In this document: positions 47,909-58,574 of the stretch, one piece after another
How the letters are laid out: every line of letters begins with the position of its first letter
Numbering within the stretch: the stretch's first letter is position 1
The notes under the pieces: model-generated
Database searches by the model: none
The model's input: only the letters and a program-made list of their open reading frames with translations
What the model was told of the DNA's origin: nothing
Translations under genes and position numbers: made by a program
From: Ottelia alismoides
Lineage: Eukaryota; Streptophyta; Magnoliopsida; Alismatales; Hydrocharitaceae
Direction of reading: 5' to 3'
NCBI GenBank assembly: GCA_037367405.1
Contig: JAZKJV010000157.1
Coordinates: 310,001-374,000, forward strand
DNA length: 64,000 nucleotides

Positions 47909-48507
47909 ATTTTAAATCTTGCCTTTGTCTCGAAGTTTGAGGAGTTTCCAATCACTTATTTAGGTGTTCCCCTTGCACTAAAATTTAGTGGCTGGAAAGC
48001 TCGCAAGTTAGTGTTACCAGCTTGACTCTGTTCACCCTTCACCTTTAATCGACACTTAAGCTCCCTAAGTTTGTTTATAGAAAAACTTGATAAAATTATA
48101 CTAGGCTTCCTTATGGAAAGGACAAGGACTAAATATAAATACCTTGTCTTTAGGGAAAAATTGCCCACCAAGGGAAAATGACATTTGAGAAAGTTTGCAT
48201 TAGGAGAGCTTCAACAACTCCCTACTCAAAAAAAGTCTTCTCCAGTATGGAAGGAAACAACTCATTATCCAGAGAGGTGATCAGTGCGATACACTTTCAA
48301 GGACAACAAATCTCTTTCTTGCCTGAGGAGAACCGTATAGACTCAAATATCTGAAAGTCGTTGAAGTGGGGCTCCATAAAATTAAGAGACATCTATAACC
48401 CACACTATTAGTGTGTTTTTCTCCTCCTCCATTCCAAAACTGACACGTGACAAGCTCACCTCGACTTTTCCCATTCCACTGCATACCCCATCTTCCTCGC
48501 ACTCTCT

Positions 48508-48862
48508 CCCCCTCAATTCCTTACACCAATACGTTACCCATATTTTTTTACTTTTTTGAAAAATACCACCATGTATATTCATCTATATATCTTTCCAATA
48601 TGTTATTCGAATTTCGTAAGAAACAGAGACTCATATGCCCTCCACCTAGAACAGGTCAATTACAACAATTCTAAGACCGTTAAAATTACCTGTTTAAGAT
48701 GGAGGTCATAAGAGTCTCTATTTCTGACGAAATTAGAATGGTATATTAGAGGGATATATAGATGAATATAAATGGTGGTATTTCAAAAAAAATTAAAAAA
48801 TGTGGAAGATATAAGTCTCGGTGCGTGTAAATTGCATGCACCTTGGTGTAAGCTCCCCATCC
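48508..48862. repeat. Hairpin C: long inverted repeat
   Basis: The left arm (about 48538-48660) has ACCACCATGTATATTCATC and GTAAGAAACAGAGACTC; the right arm has the inverse. TTACACCAA and TTGGTGTAA mark the outer part. The inner stem is shared with hairpins A and B; the outer stem is not. Confidence 0.85.
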
Positions 48863-48889
48863 TCTATTTATAATACTAATATATATATA

Positions 48890-50981
48890 TATAATTTATT
48901 AAATTGAAAATTTTAAATCTCATATAAAGTTACAATTTTTTTCCAAACCTAATTATTTATTCAAATTAATACTTTATAGTCAATGTGGGTAAAAACATAT
49001 GCACACATATATTATACTAAAATTAAATCATATTTATATGTGATGTAAAATTTTGAATAAAATAATAATTTAAAAATAGTTTAAAATAAAATTAATTGTG
49101 AAATACAATATTAATTAAAAATAATTTAAATCAAACTTATATTTAGATATATAAACTTTATAATAAAGCAATAAAAATATAATTTGAAAATAATTTCAAA
49201 TTGATGTTTAATATATTAATTATATGTATTAAATTAAAATTTTTAAATCTCATATAAAGTTACAATTTTTCCAAACTTAAATATTTATTCAAATCCAAAT
49301 TACGTAGTCAGTGTGGGTAAAAACACTCACATATTATACTAAAATCAAATCATATTTATATGTGATGCAAAAATTGTGGAATAAAATAATAATCTAAAAA
49401 TATTTTAAAACAAAATTAATTGTTAAATTAAAAACTAATTAAAAATTAATTTAAATCAAACTTAAATTTGTATATATAAATTTCATAATAAAGAAATAAA
49501 AAATATAATTTGGAAATAATTTCAAATTATTGTTTAGTTTATTATGTGATATAAATAATTCAATAAATAATAAAAATAAAATATAACTTATGAATAGGAT
49601 AATGATAAAATTATACTTATATCACTAGTTTCTTAATAAAAAATTTAAAAAATAATCTAAAATTCAATAACAGTATTTTTTAAAAAAATATTACGTACAT
49701 ACCTTATTTTTCCCTCATCTTTTTTGAAATTAAGGCGACTTATATATATATATTTTAATTATACCATCAATAGAATGGATTTGTTCACATTTATTTCTTA
49801 TAAATTTTCTATGCCTATGGATTACTATAGTGTATTTTGGTATTCATAGATCCATTTTTTATGATATAAATAATAACTTAATTTAAACTAATATCGAATA
49901 TATAAACTATATTAAGGGAAAAAATAATTAATATTTTTATCATAAAGATATCGATAAAAGTATAAATTCAAATAACAATTTAATCCATTAGTTTTTTTTG
50001 TAAAATCTATTTAAAATTTTTAATCAAATATATAAATATGTTAACATAATAGTTATAAATATACAAGTTATTTGATTTTTTTACATATTTTGTAATAAAG
50101 TGGCATTTTGTATTGAGATTCATTTTTTAAATATATTTTGTAACTATAATTAAACTGAAAACTCTATCTAATTTTTAGTAAAAAAATAAAATTTTATAGA
50201 AATAAATATTAACATATTAAGAAAATACATCACTTTTTATCTCTCTTTTTACCAACTCTCTCTTCTTTCTCTCTCCATTATTTTAAAGTTACAATTTTCT
50301 GAATATAGTAGTTTATTTAAATTCAAATTTAGTAATCAATGTAGATAAAATCTCATGTAGATATTTTATTATTGTACTAAAACAAATATATCACTTTCTA
50401 TCTCTCTTTTTACCCACTCTACCCTATTTCTCTCTCCATTTTGTTAAACTTAGTAGTTTATTCAAATTAAAATTTTGTAATGACAAAAACCGATGTAGAT
50501 ATTTTATTAATTAAAACTAAATTACACTTTTATACGAAGTTAAAATTGTGGAATATAATACAAATTAAAAATAATTTAAAACAAAATTAATTGTGAAATA
50601 CAATACTAATTAAAAATAATTTAGAATAAAATTTAATTTTTAGATATAAATATTATAATAAGTAATCAAAATATAATTTGAAAATAATTTCAAATTAATG
50701 CTTAAATTATTATGTCATAGAAATAATTAAATAAATAATAAAAATAAAAATTAACTTATGAACATGATGATGATAAAATTAAACTTATATCAATAGTTAT
50801 TAATTAAAATTTTCAAAAATAATCTAAAATTATATAATAGTAAAAAATTGAAATATAATACATACATAATTTATTTTTCCTCATTTTTTTGAATTAGAGT
50901 GATATATAAATATCAGTTTTCATTTTAATTATATCCATCAATCAACTGGATTCGAAATCTTTTCACATTGTTTCTTATATG

Positions 50982-51019
<38 letters not shown>

Positions 51020-51290
51020 GGATAACTAAAGTATATTTTGGTAATCATGGATCGATTAATTACAATATAAATAATAACTTAATTAAAACTATTATTGGAT
51101 ATATATATATATAATATCAAGAAAAATTGAACGAATATTTTTATTATAATAATTTTAATAAAAATATAAATTCAATAATTTAATCCATTAAATTTTTTAG
51201 TAAAATCTATTTAAAATTCTTAATCAAATATATAAATACGTTAGCATAATAGTTTATAAATATACAAATTATACGAATTTTTCTCTTATA
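48890..51290 (+). repeat. Tandem AT-rich duplications (about 330 bp and about 1.17 kb)
   Basis: TTTTAAATCTCATATAAAGT recurs at about 48911 and 49241, a 330-bp shift. AACTTATGAA-A-GAT-ATGATAAAATT recurs at about 49585 and 50754, and GTAAAATCTATTTAAAATT at about 49998 and 51199, a shift of 1.17-1.2 kb. The units are diverged. A (TA)n run lies at 50983-51017. Confidence 0.75.
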
Positions 51291-52410
51291 TTTTTTTTAA
51301 ATATTTTTAGTTATTTTATTATTTAATACACAAACAATTCTTACTAGATTGTTAGCTTCACTTTTTGTCTTTCTTGCACCCATTATTTGCTTCCCAAAAA
51401 TTATACTTAAACAATACATATGAGTTCAATACAATTCTATTTTAAAACTCAACATCTATAATATGCATTGTTACTAATTACATTGTTAAATTTATTTACC
51501 ATTCAACTTTGTAGTATTTATTAAAATTTACTATTGTCGTTTGATCCCGCTGCGAAGCACGAGTATGGTAGCTAGTCTCCTCCAATATTAAGAGATGTCT
51601 TTCCCCCTCTCATACATACACATTAGTGGAATGAATCTTTGATTTTTTTTTCTAAAAAAAGTTTATTTGGCTTACAAATGTTATCTCATTGTATTGTAGA
51701 AAATCCAATGTGGGATTTTGATCGTCTTTGATGTCCTCAAATACATAAATATTGAAATACTTCATCATAGATCATAATTAACAAAATATATTTAAATTTA
51801 CATGTCTTATATATGTTTGGAAGTCAGAATATTCAAAATACCCAGTTTATTTGTCTCCTACATACATATTATAACTTTCTTCCGGATATCATCAACTGTA
51901 ATAAAGACGAACTTATAAGTGACAAATGTTTTTTGCTTTTTTTCCCAACGACTATTGGGAACACGACCGACTGGTATCGTCTCCTCTCGGATACCGGATG
52001 TTGGGGATACGAACATCCCGGATACATAAGAGGACGCACAATCGACCACCACCACGGAAGCACGTGAAGAAAAGACAACCAGATGTAATGATGGTCGATC
52101 ACTTCTCGTGACCACTGGAGAAGAAAAATCACTATAAATTAGAATAAGTACAACTCTCTCTGTTCCCCCGTTCTCTCATCTCTTTCTTCTCTTTCTCTCT
52201 CTGTGTCTCCCCCCCCCCTTTCTCTAAGGGTTACATTGTTCTTGTGGTGGTGTTGAGGCAATGCCTCCACCCCCTCTATATATAGCTCAGTTGCAATCTC
52301 ATAATCATATTTCCAATAGAACTATAAAAAGAATACAACTCAAGTACTATTAGAATTAGGAGTCCAATCCCATTAGGATTCCTAATCCTAGTTTGACTTT
52401 AATCCTAACA

Positions 52411-54030
52411 ATCTCCCCCTTGAGTTGAATTCCATCACGATCTCTTCATCGCCTTGAATCTATATTGGTCCATCCTCGCCATATGCAGGTCTCTTTGTAG
52501 GAACTCACCAACTCTGGGTGACGCACCGTCACTGGATACTCTCGATGTGCTTTACTTGGGCACTTGCGCAACTTAGCATTGTGCCTCATGATGTGGCACC
52601 ACAAATCTCTTGTGACTAGAGATTGTTCCAATATCCTCTGGTAAGCGAATGGCACTCACTTCTCCTTATTGCGCTCTTCTGCAGTAGAGATGTCAATAAT
52701 CTACTGCTCTCTTATCATACTGCTTGTCTTGGAAATAAATGGAGATCCATCACCTATCACAACCCTTCCCTCAAGCATATATACCTTATCTGGTATTCTC
52801 ATTCCACGCATCACTATGTGTGCTCCCTTACTCGCTCTGAGAACGCTCCCTTCAATGGTGACTCGATCGTTCCTAGTGAAATCAAATTTTTCTTTGCTGT
52901 AGGAATGTGTCTAACACCTGTCATAGTTCGTACAGCTTCATCAAACATGAATAACTACATTGATCCAATCCCCTTGATGTGGTGAACCTCTCCACCTCCT
53001 ATCTTGATCATGTCATCATTGCATGCCTAATATGGGTACTAAATTACTCCCTAGATGAGCACACATGATATGAACATGCCGAGTTCAGGAGTCGTCTTGA
53101 ATCTGCCTTCATCTCCTTAGAGCATGCTAGCAAGTCCTTATAGACTATGGTGGAATCATCTTGGTCGGATTCAGAGTCACCAACCTTCTTCTTTATTTTC
53201 TTCTTCTCATGTCTCGTCCAATCAACTATTTTGTGACCCTCTATGTCACAATAGAAGCATCTGATCGAACCTCGTGACTTGGATCGACGTCTAAATCCTG
53301 TTACCCTTGATCTTGAACGTCTACCCTCAATTGCTAGTACATGACCTTTATCATCTGTTGCCTCATCCGCCAACCTCTGTCAAGACTCGTTCATAAGAAG
53401 CGAAACAATTATCTCATCTAATGTGATGGTCTCCTTACCATAAAGTAACGTCGTCATAATATGATAGTAGGAAGATGGAAGGAAAGTCAACAAGATCAGT
53501 ACCTTATCCTCATCCTTGAAGAGGGATTCTCCTTTCGTATTCTTCTTCTCAAGTGTAATTACGTCTATTAGAATCTTGTTGAATTCATCCAAGTGCACTT
53601 CGAGCTTTGTCCCCTCGATCGTCTTTAGACCATAAACCTTCTTCTTCGTCAATAGGCAATTTATCAAATATTTGAACTTATATTGTCCCTTGAGCTTCAT
53701 CTAAACCTCTATTGGATCCTCCACGCGGATGACTTCACAAAGAGTGTTTTCTGTCAAGAACAGTTGTATTGTATTGTTCGCGAGATCCCTCATCTCATTC
53801 CACTCTTCCTCTTTCATCTTCTCCGACTTCTTTTCTTTATCCTGAAGAGCTTTCACAAGTCATCTCGCGTGAGTATGTTATTCACCCCTTGTTTCCATAA
53901 GATGAATTCACTCTTCCCGTTGAAGGGTTCCACGAAGAATGATGCACCCCTCGATGTAAAATTCACCATCGCTTTCTTATCGTACCTCCTTGTACGATCT
54001 AAAAAGTCATAGCAGAATCTTCCCATTATG
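52411..54030 (-). pseudogene. copia gag-protease remnant
   Basis: Read on -, gag starts near 54000 with EPFNGKSEFILWKQG, then stops. It continues LTENTLCEVIRVED, and from 53700 is open for 106 codons with KKKVYGLKTIEGTKLE, LDEFNKILIDV and DEDKVLILLTFLPSSYY. The zinc knuckle CFYCDIEGHKIVDW has lost its last Cys. The protease starts LLNSACSYHVC (family WLLDSGASYHM). Segments near 52900 read GEVHHIKGIGSMQL and VRHIPTAKKNLISLGT, the usual post-protease sequence. Confidence 0.82.
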
Positions 54031-54252
54031 AACTATCCAACTCATCCGGAGCGCATAAAAACCTCTATCTGGACTCTTGGGTCACCTCAATCGGACTTCG
54101 GATGCTCCCGATCTCAACGGTTCACCGTAACCTTTGGATTTAACTGCCTCTGAAGAAAGCTCACTTGTTGTGTCGTCTCCTCTATGTCGAATCTCGCTCT
54201 AATATGTCGAGTCGTATCCCTCGATGTCATCGAACCAAACTCCAATACCAGT

Positions 54253-54696
54253 TGTTGGGAACACAACCCACAGTTATCGTCTCCTCATGCATATCGGATG
54301 TTGGGGATACAAACCTCCCCGCATATCGTCTCCTCAAGCACAATCGACCACTACTACGGAAGCACGCGAAGAAAAGATAATCAGATATAACGGTGGTCAG
54401 TCACCTCTCGCGACCACTAGAGAAGAAAAATCACTATAAATTAGAACGAGTACAACTTTCTCTATTCCCTCGTTCTCTCATCCCTTTCTTCTCTCTCCCT
54501 CCCCTTTCTCTAAGGGTTACACTGTTCTTGTGGTGGTGTTGAGGCAATGCCTCCACACCCTCTATATATAGCCCAGTTACAACCCTATAGTCGTATTCAC
54601 AATAGAATTATAAATATAATACAACTCAACTATTATTAGGATTAGGAGTTCAATCCCATTAAGATTCCTAATTCTAGTTTGATTCTAATCCTAACA
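54253..54696 (-). repeat. 5' LTR of the gag-protease copia element
   Basis: 444 bp, + strand text starts TGTTGGGAACAC and ends TAATCCTAACA. On the minus strand the TATA-like CTATATATAG lies mid-LTR at about 54561-54570. The partner at 51953 has TATTGGG instead of TGTTGGG at its end. Confidence 0.9.
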
Positions 54697-54701
54697 ACGA
54701 C

Positions 54702-54770
54702 AACATATTTGCACATGTTCAATATATATGTCACGTTGAAACCAATATACCAAGTTTAAACTTTGAAAAA

Positions 54771-54807
<37 letters not shown>

Positions 54808-56747
54808 TACCTGGATTGCAAATATATATCTTAATATGACAGAGTTCGATTCCATAGAATCTTTGAAATAAATTTAATTAAATGTGATCAAATTTCATTA
54901 AAATCTTGATGAATATAGATGTTGATTGAGTTTTAATTAATAAAAGTTTTCATGATGATCAATCTTTTATTTAGGTTTATAAAAACAAAGTGCCAATAAT
55001 GTCATTCTGCAACAAAAAGAAAAGTGTTAGAAACCATTTCCATCATCTGGTTGTATGTGTACAGATACTTGAATTCTAATGGTCCTCTTCACTGGAGTTC
55101 CCAAGCAGATATGAACGCCAATGTTTGCATGAATTCTCAATAAATGGTTTCTCTAAAGCAAACAATCATCATAATTATTTCTCTAAAGCAAACAATCATC
55201 ATAATTACTAGTTGAAATGCGATGACCAGACATCTATAAGCGGAATGTAAATGTTTAATAAAAATGCCTTATTTCTGTGCTAGTTGATTAATTTCATTGT
55301 TGAATTCACTTTCGAGTAAGAAAAGAGAGTCCACAATAGGATTGATCTCTTTAGACCAACTAAAAAATGATTAACATACACGCGAAAACGATTGTCAAAG
55401 CAACTTTTATGGTGTCCACCTCGAAATCAAGGAACCATAATACCCTAGTCAGTTATAAGGTGTATGATAAGCGATCCCATCATTGCGTCACAAATACAAT
55501 GCAAGAAGCTAGGTCAGAGGCAAGCCATATAATTGGCAAAGGGAATGTACTAATATGTCAGATAAAGAAGACGCCCGAGCATTGACTTTGCAATACATGG
55601 AATGCTAACATGCTAGCTAACCATGAGATTTATGGATTCCTTAAGATACTAAATTAGAGCATAATCGCCTAATTTAGGAGAGGATTTGGATTTGGGACTG
55701 ACCTTATATATGATTTATGAAAAGCTTGAGGTTCTCTCCATGGAAGTGATACATGATTGAAAAGCTCATCTTTTGCAACATGTATTTTATTATCTTAACA
55801 AAAGGCACAAGTAATGCCCTTTACGAGGATGCTTTTGTTTTTTCCAATGATGGTTGTGGTTGTGTTCCTACCAAGACTCCATCCCTTTCATATGATGGTC
55901 GTTTAGTTATTTGTTATTCTTTATTCAGTAAGAAGGATATTATGATAAGTAGGGATAATGAGGTTATGTTAGATAAGATTGTCAAATAAGTGATGGTTAT
56001 TTATTTATTTTTTGACGGAAGATGCTGATGATGGAATGATAACGGGGGATTCTTATCTACTATCTTATCTCGAGGACCAAAACGTCGACTGTAGGGAGAT
56101 ATGTCTCCTTATTCCTCAAAGGAACACACCCTTAATTTTATATGTCATGTCCGTTTTGGAACAGAATAAAGGCTCTTTTAACTCCCAAATAATCAATTTT
56201 GAAATAAGGGGTAAATCTATATTTAAAACACTTTCCACTCAAACTAATAAAATAAAAAGTAAGGAGAAGCTTCCCTTATTGTATTTTTCTTGTTGATGCC
56301 AAAGTAGTTCTTTTTCTAATGTTGTGAGAAGGCTCGACATTCTACGGGTTCATTTGGTTATCGGGTCGCATGCGTTACAAGGTTGGAGTTCCATTACAAA
56401 TTATTGTGATATCACATCACGTCCTTTATTTCAACCCTCATAACCATGTAAACAACTACTATTCAAAGGAGGTTATCCCAACCCTCGTTCCATTTTATAA
56501 GAAATGCATTTTCACTTGCACCTTGGATGAATCACATTTTCATTGTTTACTGAGATAGCATTTGAAGAACTGTAACCAACAGATATGCATGACATTAGGT
56601 TTTATCATGTGAAAACTCAATGCAACAAAGTGGGCACATAGTGTTTTTTTTATATCCGCCATGATATTTTCTGTTATGAAATTATTTTTAACATTTGACA
56701 TTAGCGATAAAATAGTATTGACATAGTTACATCATTAGCGGTTGCAT
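54702..56747. other. Unassigned stretch with microsatellite and a 30-bp duplication
   Basis: An (AT)n run lies at 54773-54804. A perfect 30-bp tandem duplication (TTTCTCTAAAGCAAACAATC plus ten bases) occupies 55148-55177 and 55178-55207. Frames of 60-94 codons between 55367 and 56558 have no recognised domain and no supporting context. Confidence 0.5.
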
Positions 56748-56890
56748 ACATAACAATACTTTTTTTTAATAGTAGGCCCGGTAATTTCGGGGGTCCGGAG
56801 CATCCCACTGGGATTCGAACTCGAGTCGTTTAAAGTGGAGGCACACTACTCTACTACTCGACCACTCATTGGGTTCTCACATAATGATAC
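56748..56890 (-). mobile_element. Short tRNA-derived SINE, minus strand
   Basis: The body is 56760-56878. Read on -: AATGAGTGGTCGAGTAGTAG (box A-like) and GAGTTCGAATCCC (box B, 56822-56810), then a GGGGTCC-type middle and a TTATTAAAAAAA end. Flanks ACATAACAATAC (56748-56759) and ACATAATGATAC (56879-56890) form a 12-bp duplication with two mismatches. The tRNA-like head looks different from the two SINEs near 2.6 and 4.7 kb. Confidence 0.75.
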
Positions 56891-58574
56891 TTATCTGTTG
56901 TTATTTTTCAAAATGTCACTAATCGTACTTGACCTATATTTCTCGTGAAGAAAGTTGTTGAGAAAATTCATGAAGAAATATAGGTCCAATTTGGTTCACA
57001 ATCCAAGGTGTGATTTTTTGGGACCAAAATACACATACCACATTTGTATTTTTGAACTTTTTAATTTTAATTTTATTTTTTATATTTATAGTATATATTC
57101 GGATTTAAAAAGTAACGACGATATTTTTTGGAAAATAACTTTAAATAGGAATGGATAAGTATTGTTACATGAACCGTCACTAATGATATAACAAATAAGG
57201 CATTTGTTGTTAATTTCAAATAAAAATGATTTCTTTACTAACAATATTGTCATTATATACGACATGCTATAGTTGAATTTCATATAATCATTGAAGGCGG
57301 ATTTATTAAACACGACACAAGAGAAGATACCAATGAGAGATAGATTGAGAGAGAGAGAAGAAAGAGAGCATTTGAAAATAAAGCGTTGTATTGTTTTTCC
57401 GGTTTTAATAAATTTTATACTGGGGTAGTCAGAAGAGGTGATTTACTACTATCATATGATCCATCTTATTCTTTACGAGCTTGTGTTAGTTGATTGCTAA
57501 TCAATTTCCTTTACCAAAAGAGTAATAGTTGAAACTATCTCATTTTTTAGCTAGATTAGACGAAATTTTAGTTAAACATTACAACTTAATCTATAATTTT
57601 AGCACTTTCTAAGTGGAAGAGATTTAGAAGCGCATATGACAAATCAACGAATTCTATACAAATGGATCATGAGATACATAAGCCATTATATCTCTTCCAA
57701 CAACTGAATCTGATTTATATCAACTTACAATTATGTAACACTCCCAATTTTCATAACCATGTACAAATTTTAAGGATATAACTCTACAATTGCCATATCC
57801 CTCAAAATATATATCCAGCCCAAAATGTGTCAGTACTGAAATTTGAGTAACTTAAGACGACATTGTTACAAATCAAAAGATAAGGTACCACAATGTTACT
57901 TTTGAAGCTTGGGTATATTATTGAAATTAAGTGCATAGTTAGAGGGCTTTTGGTGTAATTTACTCTTAAAACTTTAAACTGATGTATTATTATAATCCTT
58001 GCAATATATCTCTATTAAACAACAATCCAAAAGTTCAAGAACAATAAATGGGAGACATTATCCGTAAAACATAATGAATCCAAACTGAAAGTTGTGCATC
58101 TACAATCCAGAACTATTCAATGGATATGATTATGCCTTAACACAATGGAATACATTGTCCATATAACATGATGAATCTGAATAAGTTCTTGTCCACCTAG
58201 TGCTGTCAAGAAAGAACCATAGTTTCTTGGTTATCAAGCTCACAAATATTAGCTACTAATATGATAGCTTGCTTAGGGCACAAAACCTGTAACAAGCATC
58301 AAAAGATCACAAAATTCTGAATAACAGCAAGTCCGCAGAGCTCTGGCCCTAGAGCATGGACATCAACAGCATAGCATAGGCACAAAGTCGCTGTCATGTA
58401 TTATCCTAAGAAATAAAGTTTATACAAAACTCAAAATACTGAATTGCAGTTGCATAACGAGAAACAAGCACCTGCCAAAAATTCTACAATAATAATAATA
58501 TGATAACCCCAAAACAGCTTAAGATGGTACCATGGTAGAAGAAGCAAATTGCAGCTATTAAATAAAAATCGCAT
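56891..58574. other. Region downstream of RPS12, nothing recognised
   Basis: AT-rich with a GA-rich patch at about 57335-57370. It will include the RPS12 3' UTR at its right end. I could not place the polyadenylation site. No TE motif was found. Confidence 0.45.

Larger units (their letters stand above)
46528..48505 (+). mobile_element. LINE reverse-transcriptase remnant cut by two DNA elements
   Basis: Pieces read on +: DDEKIENYRLISITDYSIDI (46545-46617; family EDYRPISL), then a hAT-like insert, then NVRQGEPL (47261-47284; family GVRQGDPLSP), ITNIQFTYDMSGLLKIDDKS (47375-47435; FADD degraded to FTYD), then a Harbinger insert, and a PITYLGVPL-like segment near 47955. The tail to about 48505 is badly decayed. 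The order is that of L1 RT, so the pieces are one element. Confidence 0.75.
48508..51575 (+). mobile_element. Helitron-like element C with hairpin and AT-rich tandem interior
   Basis: The 3' end reads CCCGCTGCGAAGCACGAG, then ten bases, then CTAG (51572-51575) followed by T. Hairpin C (about 48508-48862) lies at the other end, followed by CATCCTCTATTTATAATAC and a TA-rich tract. The interior is more than 80% A+T and made of tandem duplications. No protein is encoded. The 5' border is uncertain. Confidence 0.5.
51948..54701 (-). mobile_element. Ty1/copia element reduced to gag and protease, minus strand
   Basis: LTRs are 51953-52410 (3' LTR on -) and 54253-54696 (5' LTR on -). The duplication ACGAC flanks both ends (51948-51952 and 54697-54701). 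On - the primer-binding region is ACTGGTATTGGAG just inside the 5' LTR and the polypurine tract is CAAGGGGGAGA just before the 3' LTR. The 1.84-kb interior has only gag and protease; integrase, RT and RNase H are missing. The LTRs differ at many positions, so the insertion is old. Confidence 0.92.

Noticed and set aside
53683..54012. 109-codon + frame
   Set aside because: It is antisense to the gag remnant, which has clear family motifs on the minus strand.
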